Positions 1-13,288 of a stretch of DNA of 64,000 bases are shown one piece after another. Position 1 is the first letter of the stretch. Every line of letters starts with the position of its first letter. Origin of the DNA: Pachyseris speciosa (lineage: Eukaryota > Cnidaria > Anthozoa > Scleractinia > Pachyseridae); assembly GCA_016490735.1 (NCBI GenBank), contig JAEMWC010000213.1, positions 606,501-670,500 of the forward strand, written 5' to 3'. Under the pieces are notes generated by a model. That model was given only the letters and a program-made list of their open reading frames with translations. It ran no database searches and was not told the origin of the DNA. The translations under genes and the position numbers were made by a program.

Positions 1-2351
1 CCTTCAAAGCTTGATCCCCGGTCACTCCGGAAAACAGAGACGTTGATCCGGGGAAAAACCCAGCTCGATCGAGGTCGAAAAAGGCTGGATAGTTCTGGGA
101 GGGGAATGGTAATGAAACATGCAAGATCCACTCGTTATCATCCCAGAAATCGCTCGGAAACTTAAGGAAAATCTTTGTCAGGTATACTGGTGTTAGGCGA
201 TATACGGCTTCTTTCTTCCAATCGGGCAAAGCAGGGTCGAACCGCACTGACCCGCTGTACAACACTCCGGAACCGAACGTGCACAGGGCGTAGTCTGCAG
301 TGAACGTTTCTCCCCCAGCTGTGGTGACCACAACACCGTCACTGCCGTACTTAATCTTGGACACAGTTTTATTCAGAAGTATTTTCTCTGAAAAACTGGA
401 ATAAAAATCGCTGAAAAGAGTCCACATTCCTCTTTGGTCCGTGATGAATATGTCTTCCCCTGGGGGACCCATGTTGTTCAAAGATGTCAAGTATTCGTTG
501 TTACCGTACTCAAAATCGATGTCAAACCAAGAGAGGACCTTCTTCAGGGGGCTGTCGGATCTCCACCCAAGTATGTCCAGTCCAGTGGAGGCGGGCATAT
601 CTCTTGGTGGAATGTCTTCTTCGCCTCTTTTCTCTCCCATCTCAAACAACTCCTTTCGTTTCTTGAACCATTCTTTTAAGACGTTCATGTCTGCTTGTTC
701 ACCTGCTCCATGGCTGTGAGGATTTCTAGAATGTAGATGAAAACAGTAACTCAGGTTGAGTGAAAACCTTCCCGCTCTACGGTTCGCGCGTGCGTGCTAG
801 CCTTGACATTTGACGTATCGGAGAAAAGGCTTTCCCTCTTAGGACCGACGACTTTCGATGAAGACTGTGGGGTTCTTATTAATGACTGAAATTTGCACTA
901 TTTTAGTCTTACCCATGATTTGCAATTTATTCGTCTTCAATTCGTTTGTTTTCTGTTGAAGATTGACTTCTCTGTTGTTAATGTCAATATATATTTTCAG
1001 ATATTGTGTGTAAATCGATGAATTTCTACACAAGATTACTGCTAAAAAATGGTTTGAAAGACACGGCCGCCATGTTGGAGGTACAAAACAAAAGAATGAT
1101 TTTCCTTCGGGAAATAAATGTTATTGTCGTGTAAATAATTTTTATTGTTTTGTACCTCCAACTTGGCCGCCGTGAAAACCCTTTACTTACGCATTTTGTT
1201 TTCTAAAACGTCCTCTTGGTAAATATAAGAAACAACGGGATGCTTTATATGACGGCAAGCCTTTTAAATAAGGCCAACTGACAACAACACCACTTCGTAA
1301 ACATTGTAAGTCACGCTATAATGTTTACTCATCAGTGACAAACGGTTTCATAATATTCTGATAAACAAACTTAGCGACGCCTTGGCGACGATCATGACGC
1401 TGATGACAAGCGGCCAATATAACTATCTTTTAAATAGTTTAACTGCGATTTCACTTTTTTTCACTCCTTTATTTAATTTTACGCCGCGCCGCCAAAGACC
1501 TAACGACCATAATGCCTTTATCTCAAATCGATTTTGATAACAACGCGATAACAATTACATAACAATTGGCGACGACGGAATAAGATGCGAGCATAATGAT
1601 TATAAAATACCTTTCGCGACCTCTTGCTCCCACGGCAACAAAAACGCACTTACATCGCCGAGAAATCGCAACGAAAATCGATAGAATTCTCCTCAGACTC
1701 CACAAAGATTTCTGTTAAAATTGAAATAAAATTTAAACAAAAATAGCCCGAATAAAGGTTCAGTGAGTATTTCTCTAAAATGTTTAGCCATTTGAGTACA
1801 AAATCAAGCAGAACAAGGCAAATATCGGAGTTACTTACTAGCTCACGCTTTCGAGTTTATGAAGCCTTCAACGGGAATGTCGAGGGTGCTGTCGAAAACA
1901 GACACGAATTCCTCTGTTTGCTAAACGAAGGAGGTGCTTTTGAATTTCATTTAGTTTGAGCCAATATAGCTTGAGCTTACATACTGTACTGCTACTGAAT
2001 GAAAACTACAATTCCCTACCTGATGCGGATATCATCAAAGTTTGATTTGTGTCCCGTCAAATTGTGCTTGTTCTTCAATGGGATCAGTGGGTTATCTTCT
2101 TCATCTGCAAAATGGATCCAATTCGCTCCCAGCTCGACCTTCATACCTGCAAACGAGCCCTGTTTGATTCTTCCACCGATGTAATCTTGTCCTTCCAACA
2201 CAAGAAAGTCGGTAACTCCTTCATCGTGAAGTGTTTTGGCGGCTGTGATCCCTGCAGCACCAGCGCCCAGGATTAAGACTTTTTTCCTTCCCACAGAAGC
2301 TGGCGCGACAACGGCAAAAGTAAAGCAAAGACATACAAGCAGTATTTTCAT
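1..2351 (-). CDS. Secreted FAD-dependent amine oxidase, polyamine oxidase-like (5' two exons, cut by window edge)
   Basis: Exon 1 runs 2351-2020 and exon 2 from 713 past the left edge. Exon 1 starts MKILLVCLCFTFAVV, a signal peptide, then VLILGAGAAG (GxGxxG, FAD ADP-binding fold) and LVLEGQDYIGGRI, the Glu-to-GGR motif of flavin monoamine oxidases, then LGANWIHF. It ends on a CAG/GTAGGG donor; exon 2 begins after ACAG at 714-715 and the split codon reads Ser in frame. Exon 2 continues with about 230 residues of the substrate-domain region (MNVLKEWFKK, ITDQRGMWTLF, LCTFGSGVL). The family oxidises polyamines or other amines with FAD, giving aldehyde and H2O2; the signal peptide suggests an extracellular or vesicular enzyme. 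The C-terminal part lies outside the window. The frame is open throughout both exons. It is divergent from the E2 gene to the right. Confidence 0.85.
1062..1174. mobile_element. Short inverted-repeat element (MITE-like) in the oxidase intron
   Basis: The ends are near-perfect inverted repeats of about 28 bp (CACGGCCGCCATGTTGG at the left; its complement at the right with one or two changes), separated by about 55 bp of AT-rich DNA. The whole stretch would form a hairpin. It lies inside intron 1 of the amine oxidase gene. There is no coding capacity. No target duplication was identified with certainty. Confidence 0.6.
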
Positions 2352-2639
2352 CGTCGTTGTGTTCCCTTGGATTACTGACCATTACTGGATTCGGCTTACA
2401 CAAAAGCAAAGAAAGGCGAGGCGTTTGATCTGACTGCGCAAGCACGTGAACAATACCTTCGAGGGCGTACTTCGTACACACGTGCGCGTTGCTTTTTTAA
2501 AAAACCTTGACAACTTATACTTATTTTTCAGGATTTTTTCGCTACGAAAGCGTCGGTGGCCGCAAGAAGCTGAAATTTCCGAGTATCATTCGCATGATTT
2601 CTCGGCGTGTATCGAACCCGGGCGCTGAAGCAAAACAAC

Positions 2640-2810
2640 TGCACCTTGTCAATAGGAAAGGAGGTATCGCGAGGAGGTATCGCGAGGTCACCGGTCACCG
2701 GTATCGCGAGGTCACAGGTTCAAACCCCGTTGAAGTCCTGAATTTTTTCAGGCTTCTTTTCGCAATTGCATAAATTGCGATCACAACTGCGAGGATCATT
2801 CTTCATTTGA
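2640..2810 (+). mobile_element. tRNA-derived SINE fragment (3' part)
   Basis: Contains a pol III B-box-like GGTTCAAACCCC followed by the hairpin CCTGAATTTTTTCAGG and a stretch rich in GCAATTGCATAAATTGC, the same body found in the SINEs near 32 kb and 34.6 kb. The tRNA 5' half is missing, and the sequence before the B box is a small tandem duplication of a GGTATCGCGAGGTCACC unit. It lies between the head-to-head oxidase and E2 genes. Confidence 0.65.
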
Positions 2811-3175
2811 GGAAAGGATCCATCAACAAAACTGTGCGAGGCTTTTTCCATATTCTGATTGGTTATTCAAATATTCACGTGTAAACTATTAGGAGCTAAA
2901 AAGTTAGTAGTATGCGTTTTATATTGCTCGGAGCCACAGGAAAACTATTTGAAATATCTGTGGTCAAATTCCAGAAAAATCGACCCAATCTAAGTACCCT
3001 ATAAAAATTCGCTCAAAGCTGTATTCTCTAAAGATTTGACCTACAAAGTTTTGGAACTCTAGGCAGAGTCAGGAGTTGGTATCGCCAGTTGCAGGAGTCT
3101 CGATCCGTTGTTACCACCATTAATCTTGACCGGTTCGTGCAGTGTCTCTTTAATTTATTATCTTTTTTAACACAG

Positions 3176-5525
3176 AGTACAGAAAGAACTCAAGCAACTG
3201 CAGTCTCTCAAACCTCATGGAATTGAAGTGAGCCTTCCATCTGACAGCCTTCAAATATGGGAAGCAGTAGTGCCAGGACCTGACGAATCCCCTTACAGAG
3301 GCGAGTAATCATCTCAAAGAATTAATTTAGTTGAGCTTTTAGCTTTGCGAGACTTGCAAAGGACACTACAACAACTTGTGGCCAATGAAATTAGGTCCCA
3401 GACGGGTTCCACCCTCAAGAAAATAGATTACCTTTCATCACAGACTGTATTGAGTATATTTCTGCACTGTATGCCATATTTGACCAGCTCAATCAGCTGT
3501 CGACTGCAGCAGTGTTAAGTGGAGAGGTGGTTGTGACCTAGGTTAGAATCCCCGGGAGGGGGGCATTTAAGGGTAGTTTGTGCGGGGGTGTGCCGCCAAG
3601 GCCTTCATACCCTGACCTTGCCTAAAACAAAATCCGTTCATTTCGCTACCCTGTTTGCTCACACAGAAAGCATTTTTGTTTATAACTGACATCATAGAAT
3701 CAGATATTTTTTAAAAAAGTGTTGGTATCAGACACGTAGACCACGCACCGCCAACGTGTACACTCTGTTCAAGGCTTCGATAATTCAGTTCTAGAAAGAC
3801 TCCCTGTTCGGGAGGCTAAATGGTGAAATTGTATACCCTGCTTAAGATTCAAAACCCTGAAACGGCGGCGGCACATACTTGTTGCGCATACCCATTTACG
3901 CCAAATAGGGGAGTGCCTTCTACCCCGGGGTTGGAACAGGGAAGTGCTTGGCTGGTTAATCATATGAGATGACTCAATCAACTCTTGTTTAATTTATTAC
4001 ACTGGGAGCAGCTTGCTTAGAAACCCTCTTGGTGTGGACTTGTCGCCACGTCTGCACATCACTGTAGTTGTTTCCGTGCACCTTCATGTGGATTCCTTTA
4101 TGCTCAACAGCCTCAGTAAACTACAGTGTCACAGTCACATTTCCTCGACTAAGTTTCACCATCAGTTTGTGGATCAAATTCTTTCGTTTATCGAGGATAT
4201 TTTGTTGCAAAATCACGACAGGTGGCATTAGTTTGATTAAAAAAATCTGAGTAACGCGACGTGCTTTTATTCTTTACATTCCAGGAGGGCGTTTCAAAGT
4301 TCAAGTATATTTACCGTATCCTTTTGATCGACATTACTGCGTCCCTTAAAACTTTATTAACGTCAGAGCAACCCTCAGTTGTTCGAACAGACTGAAAATT
4401 GACATCTCTCCTACGGGTATTTCTTGTTGAAGATTTATTTAAGGAAATGCAATCCTTAACTCAATGTTAACTGCTATTCAGTGAGAATTATCCATTGGCA
4501 CCTCCTACGGTAAGTGAATAAAATAGGGCATAATCATCATCGGGGCTCTACATTGCAACAATATTGAATCTTGACCGACTGCCGACCAAGGAGTCGGAGG
4601 GAGCTGATTACATCAGAATGCCAAGAACAAACAAACAAACAAAACAATAAAACAAGAAAACAGCTGAATTTGGAGAAACTGGTAAAACTGTTCTGTAAAC
4701 TTGAATCTTAGGCCACTGTTTCCACTTTTGTTTCGAGTCAGTGTCTAAAACCCCTCAGTGTATCAGTTTTCTTAAACGCTATGGAAATATGGCGAAAAGC
4801 ATGCACCTCAGTTAATTCCAAGCAACCAGAGCTTGAGTTCGCCAAAATGTTATTGCGTAAATACCTTAAGAGTCATTGTGTTAGGTCAGTCGGTTTTAAG
4901 GCTTGTTTAGATGACCAGTCGACTGTAATAATGCAACTGAGCAGTTTCCTTAATAACTGAACCAATGGTGGAATGCATCAAAGAAACTAAAGGCAAAGAA
5001 TGGAGATAGAGACTTAACTTCACGATTTTCTTCTCCTCTGGGATATGATTACAACTTTTAGGGGTGGGGAGGGTGCTCTCTATGGTGCACGTTTCTAAAG
5101 TAATATTTGCAAAAAGGTTTTGCGGTTTCACATACGATACTGAGCTATATGAAGAAACAAATCGTTTCAGTGGGATCCCTTTTGGTAGCGCTCTTAAAAT
5201 GGTTGCAGCCTTGCGCTATATGTTCATGTGGCAGTTTCCGTGCGTTACAATTTCTTTTCTATGAATCTCGTGACAGGTTCGCTTTCTGACCCCAGTTTAT
5301 CACGTGAACGTTAGCCCAACAACAGGAAATGTGTGCCTGGGATTCCTTACCGAGGAGAACTGGTTACCAACCCGCTGCGTGCGAGATGTGTTGAGTGGTG
5401 TGTTTTCTTTGCTTATCAAACCTGTACCGGAGAACTCCGCTGACCAGGCGCTACTGGATGCGTATACGCATCACAGAGGGGTTTACGAAGAAAAAGCTAG
5501 GAAGAGTGCGAGAAACGCCCGATAA
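3176..5525 (+). CDS. E2 ubiquitin-conjugating enzyme (UBC domain), 5' exon not found
   Basis: Exons recognised: 3176-3300, 4285-4315, 4482-4509, 5277-5525; all junctions keep phase. The joined protein runs from RVQKELKQLQSLKPHG through GGRFKVQVYLP, ENYPLAPPTVRF, YHVNVSPTTGNVCLGF to a TAA stop. This is the UBC fold in order: helix 1, the beta sheet, an HxN motif (HVN where most E2s have HPN) and the catalytic Cys (codon 5334-5336) with a Trp ten residues later, ending in the C-terminal helices. E2s carry ubiquitin or a ubiquitin-like protein as a thioester and pass it on with an E3. Which subfamily is unclear; it is not a close UBE2D or UBE2N type. The first intron has a GC donor (AG/GCGAGT) and the two middle exons are only 31 and 28 nt. 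The starting exon should lie upstream, between about 2360 and 3170 or beyond; I could not find it. A variant poly(A) signal ATTAAA is at 5597. Confidence 0.82.
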
Positions 5526-6722
5526 ACTAAGCAAAGCCTTGTTAGAGTGAATTCGTATAAGAATCACTATTATCATTTGTAAAGTGTACCTATGAAATTA
5601 AACGGAAAGAAGACCCTCTCTTCACAAAACACAGCTGGTAGTTTCAAATTAGATTGTCAGTTATCACATATGAGCTTGCGTTGCTGACGGGATTGGTCGC
5701 GCGATGGCAAATTTTTGGCGGTAAAGCCCTGAGGGAGAATGGGCAGGAGTCGAATTGAAACTGTGCATGGCTTCCGGCCAAGGTAATGCTTGCACGCGTG
5801 CGCGTGCGCCGGCGTAGGCTAAGGATATACATACACCATCTGACTTGTCACCTCTCACTTGATGTCATTCGGACAGTACAAAACTAGTCTCATACATTGG
5901 CCAGGTCTAGCATTTGTTATGCTATTAATCTCTAACAGTAGCTGGCATCTAATTTATCTTGGAAAGTTACTCACTGCTTGATCAGGAACACATACCGACA
6001 ATGATCACTTTTTTGTTTGATACACAGTGAAAAAAAGCGTCATCAGTCCTCATGGGGGAACTTTCCGATGGACCTCTCCATGGCTCACTGAGAATCTCAG
6101 TCATTATAACGAATTTCCGATTAAAAAGTGCTTGTTGGTTCGTCTCTTAAACATCTGATTTCACTAATATGAAACTTGCCCAACTACATTATCTGGAAGA
6201 CTATTCCGGATTCCAATGACCAGGATCATCAAATTTAATGCTTAAACAAATCCGCTCGACTAGTAACATCAGAAAAAAATAATAACGATATCAGGACTGA
6301 ACTGTTTAATCAAAAGGTCGTGTCGAGGAGAAGAAAGGAGACAGGGAATCAAGTTGCATGTGTTTGTGTCTTCCTCAGCCACAACCTGGTTATCACTCAG
6401 TCTGTTCTCGTTAACTTGAAAAAGTGCGCTGGGGTATAAAATTTAAACTGTGACATGATGGCCATTTTTGGCATGACGTCCTGAAGCTTTGAATAATACT
6501 GAACTAACTGAGCTTCAGGTTTGAAACTTAACTGAATAATCATGCTCCCAGCCCTGTCCTCGAAAGGCTTTCAGATCAGGAGGTCAACCTTGTAAGAGCC
6601 TTGTGACTCCTAGAGGTCACCTCATCATCTTATCATAATCAACATTTCCAAATTCCAATTTCATCTGCTTGTAAAGCGCATTTGATCATATACACATGGA
6701 AAATGCGCTATATAAGTTCTAA

Positions 6723-6764
<42 letters not shown>

Positions 6765-8186
6765 CTATAAACTCAATCATTTTTATCAATTTACATGTAA
6801 GCTCTATATGATTATATATAGCTAATAAAAATAAACATAAGTGTTCCGCGCTTGTTTCTGAAATCTTGAAAGTTACGGCTGTGCTACATTGTAGTCCAAC
6901 AGCATTGGATATTTCTTTTGTTTCGGAATGATATGAAGTAAAGCACAAGCAAGATTTCAGCAACAATTACAAGACCTAAGTTCATTTTACGTAAGCAAGT
7001 ATTCAACTGCAAAAAGAGCTTCTATATACATAATAAACAAATAATATTGCTTCAGCCAGCCACATTGCTAACAGTTATCGTTACTAATTGTACAACAGTG
7101 ACTAGGATTTTATAAATGACCCTCTTTACAGAATCATATCATATACATATTATATAAATCTACCCTGAACTACTGCGCATGCACGAATATCTATAAGTCA
7201 CCTGAATAAGTTACCATATATATAAATTCTAGGTATTGATTCTGTTGATGAAAGTGTGGAATTCTATGTTTGACTATTTGAGTGAAACTTAGCTACTGAG
7301 CAGTAATTATCATTTCCGTGCACGTGTGGCGGGTTTTATCTATGCGGGGCAAGGTTGGGGATAGATGCTGAGTTTGTGGGTGACCTGTTAAGTATGACTT
7401 CTTCTTGAGCACCGCCGGCCTCTAACTGATGTAAACTGTTTCACCACATTTTTAACTCACTAGCGCTTTTTCGGTGAAACTGTTGCACATGAAAAGTAAG
7501 GGATATCTCCGAGCCCGGAACCAGAGAAGCCTGGTACCCTGTTAACGCAGAATAACTGGGTCAGCTTCAGTATTGTATACATTCAGTTAAACTCCACAAC
7601 TTAATAAGCGTTGTAATACTACTGTACAAAACAACCATTATTCAGTTGTGTCACTGATAATTTTAAACACGCAGCTAAACGGCCATTGTAGTTTTGTTGT
7701 ATGCTAGACCCAAAATGTTTGTTTGAAAGGTAAACAAAAATTCTCGGTCAAACATTTTCTAGCACCTGCGGGTGCTAGACGAATCCCCTTTAAAGCTGTT
7801 GGGTCATAAAAAAAAATTGTCTAGAATCCTGATAGTGTTAAAACGTACGGTCACCTCGCAGCTCTTACAAGGTCTCACCTGATTGGAGACCACCCTTCAG
7901 GTGAGACAAAAGAACAAACAACACAATCAATGGACCCTAGCCGTAAAACAATAGGGCTGCGACACTATCCCCGCCACTGAAATTTAGAGCTTATAGGAGC
8001 TGCGAGGCTACTGAAAACGTACGGTTAGCCGGGGCTTTTGGCAAAAAGGCGAGAAGGCTTAACTAAGTGCCTCAAAACTTGCAGGAAAACAAGTAAAAAT
8101 TACGCCACTCTATATATATGCCCATGTACAAAATGAAATAGCAGCTGATGTTGATTAAGCGCTCTGCCGTATGTTTTTGTCTTTCC
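5526..8186. other. Intergenic region between E2 and the GH63-like gene
   Basis: No supported exon on either strand. It holds a SINE 3' end with a (TTA)n tail (6661-6762), a GC-rich patch of alternating purine-pyrimidine bases near 5790-5810, and near 7680-8030 short inverted segments (for example CCTCGCAGCTC at 7854 facing its complement near 7997) that look like remnants of small inverted-repeat elements. All open frames here are short and lack family features. Confidence 0.5.
6661..6762 (+). mobile_element. SINE 3' end with (TTA)n tail
   Basis: The motif AAATGCGCTATATAAG followed by TTCTAAATTTA and a pure (TTA) tail of about 12 units is the recognisable 3' end of a tRNA-derived SINE common in corals. 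The tRNA-like 5' half is not present. Confidence 0.5.
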
Positions 8187-8835
8187 TCAACAACAAGGGC
8201 GCTTCTTGAGATTGTGTAGGGCCTTTCTGTTCCTGTCCACTGCGATTTTATCGAGCAGCGGAGCTACGAGAGCCGTCCAGCCAGTTTGGTGGCTAAATGT
8301 ATATAGAAAAAGAAACAACAGTCTCAAAACATTACCGGAATAAGAATCTCAATTTCACTATGTGAAAGATCGGCATCGATTGTCGCTAAGAAGTCTCATA
8401 TACTGTACTGTAGTCAGAAACAAAGCAAAACTGAAAAAAAACCATTGCATAATGTGACAGTAAATGTGAAGGTCCAATGGACGACTCAACATCTTGTCTT
8501 GCTCATAAGTCGATTAGAAGTATTCAGATACCTACCTCGCTCCACATCCTCTTCCGGTTTCAGGATCAAAGTACTCGTAGAACAGCACTAGTTGGTTCCA
8601 GTCCTCTTCTGTTGCGTATCGCTCCTCATTTCCGTGACAAGGCCTGCGGCCTAGTTTGTCCGGAAGAAACACTGACACCATACGGTTGGAGAGCTCCATG
8701 GCCACGTCTCTTAGGCGCATTAGATTTCCAGAACCGGTTGGACATTCAACTTTGAAACTGGTGCCATAAAAGTAGTCATGGCGTTTGAGGGCCTCGACGA
8801 GGAGATAATTGACTGAAGCAAAACAAAAACATATG

Positions 8836-8878
<43 letters not shown>

Positions 8879-11800
8879 CATCCATCCATCCATCCGTCCA
8901 TCCATGATTCATCCATCCATCCATCCATCCATCCATCCATCAATCCATCAATCAATTCATTTAATTAACTGGTTGACCAATCGATCGATTAAACAATTTG
9001 GTCGAGACTATGTCTATCCCACTTCTTATATAGCGATGGTTGCTAATCAAGTCTACTTATTCGCACTTGTATAACTGATTTTTTTTATTAAAGCATCGCT
9101 TTTTTCTTTACTTACCACAATACCAGATGGGTCCCCGCCAGTTGCTGTTGCCACCGAACATGTGGGTGTTGGATTCTCCAGGTACGTAATCGACTCTATA
9201 AGTTTTTCCGTCCAAATCCAGCTCGTAAGGATGCCTTTCATGGTAACGTGACACCGACCGGATCCCATAAGGCGACAGGAATTCATCTTTATCCAACATG
9301 TACGACAAGATACTCTGAAGTTGTTCCCGGGAAGGGATTGCTAGCAGGTACGAGTCGTCGTTTGGATTCAAGTAGGCTATCTGTTAAGTTATGGATAAAA
9401 TCAGCTTAGCGTCAACTGCACGCTTATTGTTTCAGGTACTATTTCCTTTATTATTTGAACTGATGCCTTAAGTGACAAACGAGAAAAAAAAAGTGAAATT
9501 AAGATAACAATGATACCGAAAATCCTACCAACCTTTTGCTCGTTTACGTTGTTTTAGTACGCCAGTGAAGAGACAAATTTAACTTTATGTATGGTGAAAT
9601 TTCCGCAAGGTTTTCAACTAGTTTAAACAACTGGCGCAAAGAAAAAAATTCGTGAACAGAGCTGGAGGAAAAAGTATTTGCTGTCAATGATGGATCTGGT
9701 CCTGAGTAATTAAACCAGTATCCCATATAATTGTGTCAATAACAAAATTATCTGTGGCTCAGTTGACTGCTTCAGCTCCAAACTGTCCGATTCGAGCTGT
9801 CCGATTACAAACACCTGTAATCGGACAGGCCAAATGGGACAGTTACCTTATTTGGGTATGTCGAGCAGTAGCTGCTATGTCGTGGCAGTTGTCATTCTTC
9901 ATGCTTTGTAAAATAGCAACCATCTCCGGTGTTGGATAATTTGCATTCGAACCGTTGGTTATTTTGTAGAAATAGTTTTACAACTGGTTGACCTATAGAG
10001 TTTCTCGTATTTGTTATTGATACAATTAATTGGTAATCGGACTTAGTGTCGTCACAATTTAGGGGTAATCGTGCTCGTAATTTCAAATCAGCCTCGCGCT
10101 ACGCGTTCGGCCAATTTGATCGAAATTTGAAATCACTCACCCGATTACTCCCTGAATTAAAAAATACTCCACTCAGTCCTATTACCATTACAAATTCCAT
10201 GATTACAGAGACCGCAGTCAAACGCAAAAAAATGTAATGGGAACTACTTTATATAATCAGCCCAAAATCGACATATTCGCACTTAAGCTTCCATTCAACA
10301 CGGCAGACAAACAAACAAAGTGAGACCGCAAGAAAGATACACCGAAGAAACAGTAGAATTGAAGATATTTTAGAACTACACAAATTAGCGATTTAACTTC
10401 TCAATATACTAGCCAAACTAAAACATACTTGTGCTGCTCGGTCTTTCCTGTTTTCCATGAACCAGTTTAACTGTTTCCTGAAGCCCGGCAGCTTGTCCAA
10501 GTATTTCCCATCTAACACCAGGCACGCCATCAGGGGAATCAGACCGACAATGCTGCGCACACGCAAAGGAAAGAAATCTTCTCCTCGGTGAAAGTGGTCG
10601 TAGTAGAATCCATCTTCAGGATCCCAGAGTCCAAACCCATCCGACATTTGATTTATGGCGTCCGCGATGCTGGTGAAATGCTCCAAGAATTTGATGGCCA
10701 TGTCTTCGTACGCTGCGTCAGTGAGAGCGAGCTCCAAAGAGATGTTTAGCATCACAACAGAATACAGGGCCATCCACGCTGTGCCGTCAGCCTGGTGTAA
10801 GAAAGAATCAAAGGTTCCTGTGAGCTAGCTCAAGGATGCATCTTGCTACACTAATTGCGACCTGCATTTGACAAGTAATGCAACCTCTTTCCCAGAGTCT
10901 ATCAAACTTATTATTGTGACGGATGTATTCCCGCCCTCGACGCAACCTCCCATCAAAGAGAGCGTCGTGTGACACCCCGAAAAATCTGCAGCTATGTTAC
11001 AGCATTGTAACTGTTTTTACCACAATATTGAAGTACTTTCAAAAATAATTTTTATTACTGATCGTTTATTCAAGCCAAATGATATAGACTTTCTGAACAA
11101 GATCGGTGTTTTGGCGGCTAGATTTCAGAATACCGCGGCCATTTCATTTACATACCATTAAAGCTATTTCAGACATTTCAGAAATTTCCGATCTTGTCTT
11201 CGATAAGAATCCAATGCGTGCCTGTCTCAGTTTAAACAGTAAAATCGATCGTATTTTTCTCCCAAAACAAATGTGTTGCATGTCTAAATACGGGAGTTTT
11301 TGGTAGAAAAGCTCTGCTGGTTACTTGTTTATATTTGATTCACTGTAGCGATTGCGGCGTGAATGTATGTTGCGTTTAACCTGATATGCAACAACACTCA
11401 GTACTTATCACGCGATGGGGGATTCAATTCATTGTTGAATGTTCCAATCCTTTGCTCAAACGAATTAGTTGCTTTTGGTCCTTGTCTAAAGCTCCTGAGG
11501 ATAGAGAATGACTTATTTCCTTACTTACGGTCGCAGGAAATTTATTTCCAAACACTCGGTGGCCATAGCATGCCTAGTTTTATTGTATAAACATATACTT
11601 TTGGCGTTTTTTTTCTTTCTGTTCTTTTTCTTGAACTCCAACCGTGCCCTTCAGTGCTAGTGATATCGAAATAACTTGCTTTGATCATTGAGACATTCAT
11701 TCCTCCCTGCTTCTTCCTCCGGGTGACAAGCCGATAGGAACAGAAATTTCATCATCGCTTTTAAGATAACAGCTGAACAGCGTGCAAATTTTGGCGATTT

Positions 11801-12406
11801 CCATCTTCAGTTCTCGCAGCTTATGTGCGTAATCGTATTAGCTTTCCACTTTCCAACTCTACAAAAGTATATTCAAGAGGATAGGACGAAAAATCATCCG
11901 CTTTTCAATCTTCACATGCTCTGATCGACGCCATTAATTCATATTCACTTCATGGTACATAAACAGTCGAACAAGAATCTGCGCATTCTACTACCCCCTG
12001 AAACTTGCAAACCTTGAGCAAAGAGGACTCCGGGGACAGATACAATACTTACCAGGGGAGGGACAGAAGAAATGTTTCGTCCAAATTTGATGAATAAATT
12101 AATCAGAATCGAGTGAGTGAGTGAGTGGGTGAGTGAGTGACATCGAGTGCCTCCTATACTTCATTGTATGACTACGTCATCCATGAGCTAAAAACGACAT
12201 TTTCACGATGAATCCAACAAAAAGTTTAAATTAAAGGGAAAACGAGGGAGAGTCAAATTACATGGTCGTAAAATTGGCCTTTTTAAGCTTTTTAATGGCA
12301 CATTTGATAAATTTAATGAGGATTAAACGTTTTATGACCTGTGAAAAAAGAAAACAAATTGCCGAGACCCGGGATTATTCAGAGCTCATACGAACTCTCC
12401 GGATTT

Positions 12407-12457
<51 letters not shown>

Positions 12458-13237
12458 TCGGCAACTTGTATTTGAGATTGACAAATAATAAACAAAAACA
12501 AAATGAAAGAATAAAATAAACCCCTACTCACTTTCAAAATGAGTATATTATATAAAACTTTACCTGACAAAGGCGATCTCCAGGGGGTAGTGGCTTAGAC
12601 CTGTCAAACAAACCTGCAATTAAAAACACATTGTATTAGCTGGGCGGGTTTGTCGGGGAGGAGGAACCATACAAGGGTGTTTATCAGGCACTCACCAATG
12701 TTGTCAAGTCCAAGAAATCCTCCACCGAAAATGTTCTTTCCTTCAGGGTCTTTCCTGTTCACCCACCTGCAACGAAAACAATTCCCATTCTTATCCTCAT
12801 AATCTTATTATTATTTCGGCGATTTGTGTTACTGATTGGCCTTGTGGGTTAAGTGCCTTGTCCCCTAGGTGGAGAATATTAGTCTTGTAGTTATGCAAAT
12901 GAAGTGTCTTGCATTGAAAATAAGGTCTTGAAAAAACCAACGAATTTTCTCTCCACTGCGTAAGGTAAGCTTATATATGTCGTGGTCCAATTTTATTCTT
13001 GGTTCAATTTTTATTTTCCTTTGTCTTGTACTCATTATCATACATTTCCACACACAAGAACAAGAGAAAATAAAAACTGAACCAATTGAACTACAACATA
13101 TATGTATTTAATCTTGATGCATTTTCCAGATAAAAAGAAAGAAAGAAAGAAAAAAAAAAAAGAGAAATAAAGAGAAAAAAAGGAGGCAAATTGCCGAAAC
13201 CCGGGATTATCAGAGCTCATGCGAGCTCTCCGGATTT

Positions 13238-13288
<51 letters not shown>

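Noticed and set aside
13130..13190. Possible poly(A) tail of a retroposed copy beside tRNA-like copy 2
   Set aside because: The purine run lies on the 3' side of the minus-strand copy and could be a tail, but copies 1 and 3 lack a comparable tract, so I did not define it as part of the element.
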